Source of the DNA: an uncultured Rhodobiaceae bacterium
GTDB taxonomy: Bacteria > Pseudomonadota > Alphaproteobacteria > RS24
DNA length: 64,000 nucleotides
Direction: 5' to 3'
Assembly (NCBI GenBank): GCA_937907245.1
Contig: CALCUM010000002.1
Coordinates: 248,001 to 312,000, forward strand
Below are positions 37,767-44,710 of this stretch, piece by piece. The translations under genes and the position numbers were made by a program. The notes beneath the pieces are model-generated. The model made no database searches, had not been told where the DNA came from, and was given only the letters and a program-made list of their open reading frames with translations. Position 1 is the first letter of the stretch. Each line of letters starts with the position of its first letter.

Positions 37767-37878
37767 CACCAGCTTTCGCTGGTGCTGGGGTGTTAGAACT
37801 ACCGCGTAAAGACGGCACGGCGTATTAGGCCGGAGCGCTATATTCCGCCGTCACCCCAGCAAAGCTGAAGTAGCGGAA
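37767..37878. repeat. REP-like palindromic elements
   Basis: A perfect hairpin CACCAGC-TTTC-GCTGGTG lies at 37767-37784. A second imperfect one at 37843-37878 pairs TTCCGC with GCGGAA outside and CAGC with GCTG inside, and contains GTCACCCCAGC. That text resembles the GTCACCCCAGC/GCTGGGGTGAC palindromes scattered through many proteobacterial genomes. They probably belong to a dispersed repeat family. Confidence 0.5.
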
Positions 37879-37892
37879 TTTAACGAATGTAT

Positions 37893-38150
37893 GATTAAGA
37901 AAACACTAAGCCGCTAGCTGTGGGCTTAGCGGCATGCATCCGCTTTACGAGGGGAGTTCTAAGCCCCAGCCATCGGGCCGTTGACCTGATGGATGTGGGG
38001 AGGATAGCACTGAAATTGGGTGGGGTGTTACACGTGTGGGGCGAGTGGGGGAGTGGGCGGCAACCTTGGGATTGTTGTGGGTGTCGCAAAACTTATCCCC
38101 GTAACTAATAAGCTCGCCGGAAGATTTATTTAAGTAAGAGCTTTTTAAAG
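37893..38150 (-). ncRNA. candidate small RNA, minus strand
   Basis: The minus strand carries a promoter-like TTGCCT-16-TAAATA near 38150-38119. A C-rich stretch follows, then a strong stem-loop CCCCA..TCCATC...GATGG.TGGGG (about 37955-37995). It ends in a GCCGCTA-AGC/GCT-AGCGGC hairpin (37910-37933) followed by TTAGTGTTTTCTT, an intrinsic terminator. There is no protein-coding frame of merit. I could not match tmRNA, 6S, 4.5S or RNase P RNA signatures. Confidence 0.35.
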
Positions 38151-38229
38151 GCAACGGCTCTTAGAGAGTCACCTATGATTAAACACTTAACTCTCTTTGA
38201 AAAACAAAAATAGAAAGGAGGTGAGTTGA

Positions 38230-38436
38230 ATGGCTCATTATTGCGTTAATAAAAATGCTCAAAGCAATGGAGACCATGAAGTTCATGTGGTTGGATGCAC
38301 GTTCTATCCTGCCGAACAGAATAGGCTGTTATTGGGCGACCATAACAGTTGTGGTTCAGCAGTTGTAAAAGCCAAGAAGACTTACAAAAAGTCCAATGGT
38401 TGCTTCTACTGTTGCTTGCAGTGTCACACGACTTGA
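38230..38436 (+). CDS. small cysteine-rich protein of unknown function
   Basis: A 68-residue protein, MAHYCVNKNAQSNGDHEVHV onward, with Cys and His at HEVHVVGC, HNSCGSAVVKAKKTY and a closing GCFYCCLQCHTT. I have a memory of similar short proteins (NGDHEVH..GC ... C..AV..AK..Y ...GC..C...CHT) in many bacteria, without a known role; a zinc site is likely. The ribosome binding site AAAGGAGGTGA is almost fully complementary to 16S rRNA, pointing to strong expression. It ends in a terminator and precedes the OLD-family nuclease gene. Confidence 0.72.
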   Translation: MAHYCVNKNAQSNGDHEVHVVGCTFYPAEQNRLLLGDHNSCGSAVVKAKKTYKKSNGCFYCCLQCHTT

Positions 38437-38442
38437 GGGTCG

Positions 38443-38470
38443 AATAGGTCGCGCTAGCGCGGCCTATTTA
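38443..38470 (+). terminator. hairpin after the cysteine-rich gene
   Basis: AATAGGTCGCG pairs with CGCGGCCTATT (one G-U pair) across a 4-base loop, followed by TTA. It lies 7 bases past the stop codon and probably ends that short transcript, so the OLD gene would need its own promoter. Confidence 0.55.
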
Positions 38471-38604
38471 ACCTCGCAGGTGTTAAGAAAAATAACCCGC
38501 TCGTAAGCGGCGTAACTCGGAATTTTTGTACCGATGAAGCTCTGCATGATGTGGAGTGGAAACTCATTTCGCAAAAATGGCGGAGAAAGTTAAAGGTTAC
38601 GATT

Positions 38605-40428
38605 ATGAAAATCAGACAGATTTCGATTAAAAACTTCCGGTCCATTAAGGATATGACGATTAACTTAGACGATTACTCGGTTTTTGTTGGAGAAAATGGA
38701 GCTGGAAAGTCGAACGTTCTGAAGGCACTCAATTTTTTCTTTCAGGAAAAAACAGATGAAGAGAACTTTGGAAAAGTAGACGAGAGTGACTTTTATCAGA
38801 AGGATGATTCTACGCCAATTGAAGTGGAGCTTGCTTTTTCTAACTTGAGCCCCCAAGCGGCAGAAGACCTCAAAGATTATGTAAGAAAAAATGGAAAAGG
38901 AGAACCAATTTTAAGGTGCGGTGCTGAAGCCACAGGAAAAGGAGGTGTGAAGCAATTTGGGCAAAGGTGGGCATGTGCGGAATTTGCCCCAGCGTTCAAT
39001 AAAGACCTTGGTGTTGTAGAGGTGAAGGAAATATATGCAGGCTTTAGGGAGAAATACACGGAACTTAAACCCTGCAATGGCAAAGACCATGCCAGAGAAT
39101 TGCTAAGAGAGTTTGAAGCAGGTCTTCCTGATGAAAGGAAAGGCTGGATTAAGAGCCATGATCAGCTCTACGGAGTTCAGGGAAGGGACAAGCTGATGAA
39201 ACATCTCAGCTGGGTTTATGTTCCAGTCTTAAAGGGGATGCAGAATGAAGATAGACAAGACAACAACAACTTTCTAAGTAAAATAATTAAGCGAGTGATT
39301 GGCGAAAAATCCCCCTTTAGTGTGGAAGTTGACAAGCTACAGACGGAAACCTCTGAGAAGTATAAAGAAATTATCAAAGACCATAGTTCGTTGCTTAATG
39401 GGCTGCAGGAGAACTTGCAGAAACAATTACATATTTGGGCCAACCCTTCGGTGAACCTTGGCTTGAGTTGGGACGAAGTTGAGGGGAAATCAGTGTCAGT
39501 AGGCATGCCTAAGGCGTTAATAAAACTTGAGGAGGGGCAGTTTTCAGGTGAAGTCAGCAAGTTCGGGCATGGTTTGCAGAGATCTATGCTTATTTCACTT
39601 TTGAATGAACTTTCGGCTTCAAGTGGGGAAAGTCAACCAACCTTAATTTTGGGATTTGAAGAACCCGAATTATTTCAACATCCTCCGCAACAGAGATATT
39701 TGGCAGAGCGGTTACTTGAGCTATCTAAAGGTCAAAATATGCAGACTTTAGTTACAACCCATAGCCCATACTTTGTTCCATCTCAAAATATCGAAAACCT
39801 TAAATTAATAAGAAAGACAAACGGTAAGTCGCAAGTCCACACAGTGGATAAAATTCTGTTGGAAGAGTTGATTTCTGGCGCTGGTGGCCATGTTGATAAC
39901 CTTCAGGAAAAGTTAGTGGGTTTTTTGAAATATCAGAGAAATGAAACATTTTTCGCACCTCAAGTTGTCTTTGTGGAAGGCCAAGAAGACGTGGCCTTTA
40001 TAGAAACTTATTTCTCTCTGAGTGGTAAGGCAGAGGAGCTTCGAAAGAAAAAAACCCATATTATTTCGGTCTCTGGCAAAGGTGAACTGCCCAAAGCGAT
40101 AGGTGTCGCCCAACTTCTTGGCATCCCTTACTTCTGTGTTTTCGACTATGATAAGGGAGAAAGTTCAGATAAAAGGCTCAACCCAATTCTTTGCAATTTA
40201 TTAAATTGGACTGAAAAGAATTTTCAAGAGCCCATCATTTCGGAAAATTTTTGTATATGGCCAAAGGATATAGGAACGACCGTTGTTGCTGAAATGGGGC
40301 TTAGCGATGGATTGGGTAAGGACCCGCTTCCCATTATGAGAAACTTGAGACAAGCATATGATGAAGGTAATCGCTCGCGTCATCTGGAAGAGCTATGTGA
40401 GAAAATCCTGAATCTCGGAGATGTTTAG
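38605..40428 (+). CDS. OLD-family AAA ATPase/TOPRIM endonuclease
   Basis: A 607-residue protein. Its ABC-type ATPase has Walker A GENGAGKS at 29-36, a signature-like FGHGLQRS at 320-327, Walker B FEEPE at 351-355 and the switch histidine in THSP near 386. A TOPRIM nuclease follows, with EGQED at 458-462 and FDYDKG at 513-518. This is the layout of OLD nucleases, related to P2 Old and the GajA subunit of Gabija. No UvrD-like helicase follows, so Gabija is not complete. Codons are AT-richer than in neighbouring genes, suggesting acquisition. The start is the ATG behind AAAGG. Confidence 0.88.
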   Translation: MKIRQISIKNFRSIKDMTINLDDYSVFVGENGAGKSNVLKALNFFFQEKTDEENFGKVDESDFYQKDDSTPIEVELAFSNLSPQAAEDLKDYVRKNGKGEPILRCGAEATGKGGVKQFGQRWACAEFAPAFNKDLGVVEVKEIYAGFREKYTELKPCNGKDHARELLREFEAGLPDERKGWIKSHDQLYGVQGRDKLMKHLSWVYVPVLKGMQNEDRQDNNNFLSKIIKRVIGEKSPFSVEVDKLQTETSEKYKEIIKDHSSLLNGLQENLQKQLHIWANPSVNLGLSWDEVEGKSVSVGMPKALIKLEEGQFSGEVSKFGHGLQRSMLISLLNELSASSGESQPTLILGFEEPELFQHPPQQRYLAERLLELSKGQNMQTLVTTHSPYFVPSQNIENLKLIRKTNGKSQVHTVDKILLEELISGAGGHVDNLQEKLVGFLKYQRNETFFAPQVVFVEGQEDVAFIETYFSLSGKAEELRKKKTHIISVSGKGELPKAIGVAQLLGIPYFCVFDYDKGESSDKRLNPILCNLLNWTEKNFQEPIISENFCIWPKDIGTTVVAEMGLSDGLGKDPLPIMRNLRQAYDEGNRSRHLEELCEKILNLGDV

Positions 40429-40463
40429 AACACAAAGCCGTCAGAAATTCATCCCCCCAACGT

Positions 40464-40583
40464 CCCACGGCGTAAGCTGTGGGCGACCCGTTTTTATGGG
40501 CGGGCGACTGCGACGCCAGCTTGCTGGCTTGGAGCAGGCTCAAGGGCAGGGCGCAAGCCCTGAACTTGAGCTCTAAGCCAAGC
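40464..40583. repeat. cluster of stem-loops behind the OLD gene
   Basis: Three hairpins lie close together: CCCACGGC-GTAA-GCTGTGGG (40464-40483), GCCAGC-TT-GCTGGC (40515-40528), and a nested one. In the nested one GCTTGG/CCAAGC encloses CTCAAG/CTTGAG, which encloses CAGGGC-GCAA-GCCCTG (40527-40583). Such density suggests structured RNA or a palindromic repeat. The gap 40429-40635 has no gene. Confidence 0.6.
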
Positions 40584-40635
40584 TTCTCATAAAAATAAAA
40601 AACACCAGAAGGTAAAAACAGCCTCGTTTCGGCTG

Positions 40636-41814
40636 CTAACCCCGCGACAACTCCCGCATAGCCTCATCCAGCCCCTGAATGGTCAGCGGATACATTCGGT
40701 CTGAGAAAATCTGCTTGATGATTTGCAGCGAGGCCGTGTGTTCCCAATAGCGTTCGCCCAGCGGGTTCAGCCAGATGGCGCTCTCGTAAATATCGGTTAG
40801 GCGTTTTAGCCATAAGGCACCGGCTTCTTCGTTCCAATGTTCCACGCTGCCGCCCTCATAGGTAATCTCATAGGGGCTCATCGAGGCATCGCCCACGAAG
40901 ATGATTTTATAGTCGCTGCCATAGGTGTGCAGCACGTCCCATGTGTCCATTTTTTCGTTGTGGCGGCGGTTGTTGTCTTTCCACACGCCTTCGTACAGGC
41001 AGTTGTGGAAGTAGAAATATTCCATGTTTTTAAATTCGCTGCGCGCGGCCGAAAATAGCTCCTCGCAAAGCCGAATGTGGGGATCCATCGAGCCGCCGAT
41101 ATCGAAAAACACCAGAACTTTAACTTTATTGCGACGCTCGGCGATCATTTTAATGTCTAGGTAGCCAGCGTTGGCGGTCGATTTAATGGTGTCGTCAATG
41201 TCTAGCATGTCGGCTTCGCCGTCGCGGGCAAATTGGCGCAAGCGACGTAGCGCTACTTTAATGTTGCGCGTGCCAAGCTCGACGCTGTCATCGAGGTTTT
41301 TATATTCGCGCTTGTCCCAGACTTTGACGGCCTTGAAGTTTTTGTTTTTGTCTTGGCCGATGCGAACGCCCTCGGGGTTATAGCCATCCGAGCCGAAAGG
41401 CGAGGTGCCGCCCGTGCCAATCCATTTATTGCCACCTTCGTGGCGCTTCTCTTGTTCTTCGAGGCGCTTTTTCAGCTCCTCCATAATTTTTTCCCAGCCA
41501 CCGAGCGCTTCAATTTCGGCTTTTTCTTCCTCGGAAAGGAATTTTTCCGTCAGCGTTTGTAGCCAATCTTCGGGAATTTCCGAAACCTCGCCATCGCCCA
41601 AGCTTTCGAGGCCCTTAAACACAGTGCCGAAAACTTGGTCGAATTTATCGAGGTTGCGCTCGTCTTTGACTAAGGCTGCTTTCGACAAATAGTAAAACTC
41701 GGTCACCTCGTTTTGGATGACTTGCGAGTCGAGCGCTTCCAGCAGCGAGAGATATTCGCGCAAAGACACGGGCACATTGGCGTTTTTCAGCTCGTGGAAA
41801 AAATTAACGAACAT
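40636..41814 (-). CDS. VWA domain protein, CoxE-like
   Basis: A 392-residue soluble protein. The N-terminal FFHELKNANVPVSLREYLSLLEAL is typical of the CoxE-like family, a glycine-rich linker follows (GGNKWIGTGGTSPFGSDGYNPEG), and the VWA domain has a MIDAS-like DIGGSM in place of DxSxS. The protein pairs with the MoxR ATPase gene 23 bases upstream. MoxR/VWA pairs act as metal-cofactor chaperones or remodelling machines, but the client is unknown here. Confidence 0.85.
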   Translation of the reverse strand: MFVNFFHELKNANVPVSLREYLSLLEALDSQVIQNEVTEFYYLSKAALVKDERNLDKFDQVFGTVFKGLESLGDGEVSEIPEDWLQTLTEKFLSEEEKAEIEALGGWEKIMEELKKRLEEQEKRHEGGNKWIGTGGTSPFGSDGYNPEGVRIGQDKNKNFKAVKVWDKREYKNLDDSVELGTRNIKVALRRLRQFARDGEADMLDIDDTIKSTANAGYLDIKMIAERRNKVKVLVFFDIGGSMDPHIRLCEELFSAARSEFKNMEYFYFHNCLYEGVWKDNNRRHNEKMDTWDVLHTYGSDYKIIFVGDASMSPYEITYEGGSVEHWNEEAGALWLKRLTDIYESAIWLNPLGERYWEHTASLQIIKQIFSDRMYPLTIQGLDEAMRELSRG

Positions 41815-41837
41815 GGGGCAAGACCCTCTCGGTTACT

Positions 41838-42689
41838 CTAATTGCGCTCTCGGCGGGCCAAGAAAGCCAGACGCTCAAACAAATGCACGTCTTGCTCGTT
41901 TTTAATCAAAGCGCCATGGAGCGGCGGAATGAGCTTGCCGGCATCTTGTTGGCGCAAGGTTTCGGGGTCTATGTCTTCGTTCATCAACAGCTTCAGCCAA
42001 TCTAGCAGCTCAGACGTGGAAGGCTTTTTCTTGAGGCCCGGCACATCGCGCACTTCATAGAAAGAGGCGAGGGCGTTTTTCACCAGACGGTCTTTGATGT
42101 CAGGATAATGCACATCGACAATCTCGGTCATGGTTTCGGCATCGGGGAACGAAATGTAATGGAAGAAGCAACGACGCAAAAACGCATCCGGCAATTCTTT
42201 TTCATTGTTCGAGGTGATGATAACCAGTGGGCGCTGCGCGGCCTTAATGGTTTCGCCGGTCTCGTAAACATAAAATTCCATGCGGTCTAGCTCTTGCAGC
42301 AAATCGTTTGGAAATTCGATGTCGGCTTTATCAATCTCATCAATGAGAAGCACGGCGCGTTCGTCTTGCTCGAAGGCTTCCCAGAGCTTGCCTTTGTTGA
42401 TGTAGTTTTTCACATCCTTCACGCGCTCATCGCCCAATTGGCTGTCGCGAAGGCGGGTGATGGCGTCATATTCATAGAGGCCCTGTTGCGCTTTGGTGGT
42501 CGATTTAACGTGCCACGTAATCAGCTTCATGTTCAGGGCTTTGGAAACTTCCTCGGCCAAAACGGTTTTGCCGGTGCCAGGCTCGCCTTTAATAAGGAGC
42601 GGGCGCTGTAGCGTTAACGCTGCGTTAACCGCAATACGCAAATCTTCAGTGGCAATATAATTCTCGGTGCCTTCAAACTTCTGGGACAT
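41838..42689 (-). CDS. MoxR-type AAA+ ATPase
   Basis: A 283-residue AAA+ ATPase: Walker A GEPGTGKT near residue 35, Walker B VLLIDEIDKAD, sensor 1 VIITSNNEKELPDAFLRRC. MoxR proteins partner with VWA proteins to insert cofactors or remodel complexes, and the VWA gene follows 23 bases on. The start is the ATG with GAGGAAAA upstream; the longer frame lacks support. Confidence 0.9.
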   Translation of the reverse strand: MSQKFEGTENYIATEDLRIAVNAALTLQRPLLIKGEPGTGKTVLAEEVSKALNMKLITWHVKSTTKAQQGLYEYDAITRLRDSQLGDERVKDVKNYINKGKLWEAFEQDERAVLLIDEIDKADIEFPNDLLQELDRMEFYVYETGETIKAAQRPLVIITSNNEKELPDAFLRRCFFHYISFPDAETMTEIVDVHYPDIKDRLVKNALASFYEVRDVPGLKKKPSTSELLDWLKLLMNEDIDPETLRQQDAGKLIPPLHGALIKNEQDVHLFERLAFLARRERN

Positions 42690-42905
42690 GGATGATTTTC
42701 CTCGTGAATATCGAATTTCCTGAAACAGGTTTCTTATGGCGCCAAAGACTAAGGGCAAGGCGCGGGTCGCGCAAGCCTCAATTCACGAAACTCAAACCAA
42801 CGAAGGTGTCTTGATTTTATGGCTCGAATTACCTATAGAAAATGCGCTCGTTTAATTGCACAAAATGCGGTAAACGAAAAACGACATTTTAGAAAAGAGG
42901 CGCTC

Positions 42906-43322
42906 ATGGCGACCCGACTACCTAAAGATTATGTTCCAAGTGATGACGAGCCTTTCATGAACGCTCGGCAGAGAGAATATTTCCGTCGTAAATTGATGGA
43001 CTGGAAAGACGATCTGATCAAGGGAACCAAAGAAACCGTCATGGGCTTGCAAAACGAAAGCGTCAATCATCCAGATGACGTGGATCGGGCAAATTCGGAA
43101 GCGGAAAAACAACTCGAGTTGCGAACCCGCGATAGGCATCGCAAGCTGGTTAATAAAATTGATAGCGCGCTGCGTCGCATCGACGAAAAGACTTATGGCT
43201 ATTGCGAAGAGACCGGTGACCCCATCAGTTTGAAACGCCTCGATGCGCGCCCGATTGCCACCATGGGTATCGAAGCGCAGGAGCGGCACGAGAAGCGGGA
43301 GCGGGTTTACCGCGACGATTGA
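42906..43322 (+). CDS. dksA: RNA polymerase-binding transcription factor DksA
   Basis: A 138-residue regulator that enters the RNA polymerase secondary channel with ppGpp. It has a coiled coil (NARQREYFRRKLMDWKDDLIKG...VDRANSEAEKQLELRTRDRHRKLVNKIDSALRRI) and a globular C-terminal YGYCEETGDPISLKRLDARPIATMGIEAQERHEKRE. Only one of the four zinc cysteines of the E. coli protein remains, as I recall for other alphaproteobacterial DksA proteins. The start is the ATG with GAGGCG upstream. Confidence 0.9.
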   Translation: MATRLPKDYVPSDDEPFMNARQREYFRRKLMDWKDDLIKGTKETVMGLQNESVNHPDDVDRANSEAEKQLELRTRDRHRKLVNKIDSALRRIDEKTYGYCEETGDPISLKRLDARPIATMGIEAQERHEKRERVYRDD

Positions 43323-43418
43323 TTCTGTTTCGAGCCGACCTGAAACGGGCGGTTTTGTTTTTACACACAGCCTTGAATTTATAAAAACCGTATAAATTTC
43401 AATTACTTAATCTCGTTC

Positions 43419-43448
43419 TTGACAAATAGAACAAAAAGTGAACATAAT
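43419..43448 (+). promoter_or_regulatory. recA promoter with LexA (SOS) box
   Basis: TTGACA at 43419-43424 and CATAAT at 43443-43448 form a promoter. In the spacer and -10 lies GAAC-N7-GAAC (43429-43443), which on the other strand is GTTC-N7-GTTC, the alphaproteobacterial LexA operator. Binding there would block polymerase, so recA is predicted to be SOS-induced. Confidence 0.85.
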
Positions 43449-43496
43449 GCTTCATTGCCCACTCTATCGGGCTATGAAATAACGGGAGCATATCTA

Positions 43497-44594
43497 ATGG
43501 CTGAAGTGGTGAACCTTATGCAAAAGAGTGAAGAAAAGAAAAAAGCGCTAGAAGCGGCGTTGTCGCAGATTGAGAAAAGTTACGGTAAAGGCTCGATTAT
43601 GAAGCTGGGCGATCCAGCGAACATCGAAGCTATCGAGAGCATCTCAACTGGCTCGTTAGGGCTAGACATTGCGCTCGGCATTGGCGGGCTGCCTAAAGGA
43701 CGGGTGATTGAGATTTATGGCCCCGAGAGCTCGGGCAAAACAACTTTGGCGCTGCATACGATTGCCGAGTCGCAAAAAGTCGGCGGCACTTGCGGTTTCA
43801 TCGATGCGGAACATGCGCTGGATCCGAGCTATGCCAATAAACTGGGTGTGAATGTCGAGGACTTGCTAATTTCGCAACCAGATAATGGCGAGCAGGCTTT
43901 GGAAATTGCCGATACATTGGTGCGCTCTGCAGCGGTCGATGTTTTGGTTATCGACTCGGTGGCAGCTCTAACCCCAAGAGCCGAACTAGAAGGCGATATG
44001 GGCGACAGTCTGCCGGGCCTGCAAGCTCGTTTGATGAGCCAAGCGCTTCGTAAGCTAACCGGCTCGATTTCGCGCTCGAATACAATGGTGATTTTCATCA
44101 ACCAGATTCGGATGAAAATCGGCGTGATGTTTGGCTCCCCTGAAACGACAACCGGGGGCAATGCGCTTAAGTTCTATTCGTCTTGTCGTTTGGATATTCG
44201 TCGTATTGGCGCCATTAAAGACCGCGATGAAGTGATTGGAAACCAGACCCGCGTGAAAGTGGTGAAGAACAAAGTGGCGCCGCCTTTCCGTGTCGTCGAG
44301 TTTGACATTCTTTATGGCGAAGGCATTTCTAAAATGGGCGAGTTGATCGACCTAGGTGTGAAGGCTGAAATCGTGGAGAAGGCAGGTAGCTGGTATAGCT
44401 ATGGCACGCAGCGAATTGGTCAGGGTAAAGAGAACACACGCAAGTTCTTGCTGGAAAACCCAGACATGGCAGCCGAAATTGAAGCAAAAGTCCGAGCGGA
44501 TGCCGGTCTCATCGATGTTGAAGAGTTGACCAAAGAAGAAGCCGAATTTGCCAAGGGTCAAGATGAAGCGCCCGTGGAAGAAGCGGCGGGTTAG
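43497..44594 (+). CDS. recA: recombinase RecA
   Basis: A 365-residue strand-exchange ATPase and SOS coprotease. Walker A GPESSGKT is at residues 75-82; [13 protein letters not shown] is Walker [22 protein letters not shown] covers loop 2, and the acidic tail [16 protein letters not shown] closes it. The ATG lies eight bases after GGGAG; in-frame codons further upstream would overlap the promoter. It begins the recA-alaS-icd order. Confidence 0.97.
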   Translation: MAEVVNLMQKSEEKKKALEAALSQIEKSYGKGSIMKLGDPANIEAIESISTGSLGLDIALGIGGLPKGRVIEIYGPESSGKTTLALHTIAESQKVGGTCGFIDAEHALDPSYANKLGVNVEDLLISQPDNGEQALEIADTLVRSAAVDVLVIDSVAALTPRAELEGDMGDSLPGLQARLMSQALRKLTGSISRSNTMVIFINQIRMKIGVMFGSPETTTGGNALKFYSSCRLDIRRIGAIKDRDEVIGNQTRVKVVKNKVAPPFRVVEFDILYGEGISKMGELIDLGVKAEIVEKAGSWYSYGTQRIGQGKENTRKFLLENPDMAAEIEAKVRADAGLIDVEELTKEEAEFAKGQDEAPVEEAAG

Positions 44595-44624
44595 TCTTTC
44601 TTACCGACATATTGAAATGATTTT

Positions 44625-44651
44625 AAAGGCCCGGCACTGTCGGGCCTTTTT
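44625..44651 (+). terminator. intrinsic terminator of recA
   Basis: AAAGGCCCG pairs with CGGGCCTTT around a 7-base loop and runs into TTTTT. It stands 30 bases past the recA stop. Confidence 0.92.
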
Positions 44652-44710
44652 CTATTCTTGTTCTTGGTCGTTCGAACGGCTATGTAAAAGGCATAGAGTG
44701 AGGTGAACAA

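Noticed and set aside
37893-38150. tmRNA, 6S, 4.5S or RNase P RNA
   Set aside because: I looked for their conserved cores (for example GGAAGGAAGCAGCC or GAGGAAAGUCC) and found none.
38605-40428. Gabija defence system
   Set aside because: The OLD-type nuclease resembles GajA, but no UvrD-like GajB helicase follows; the next gene is a VWA protein on the other strand.
40636-42689. VWA/MoxR pair as part of the OLD cassette
   Set aside because: It is on the opposite strand, has core-like base use, and such pairs are widespread in alphaproteobacterial core genomes.
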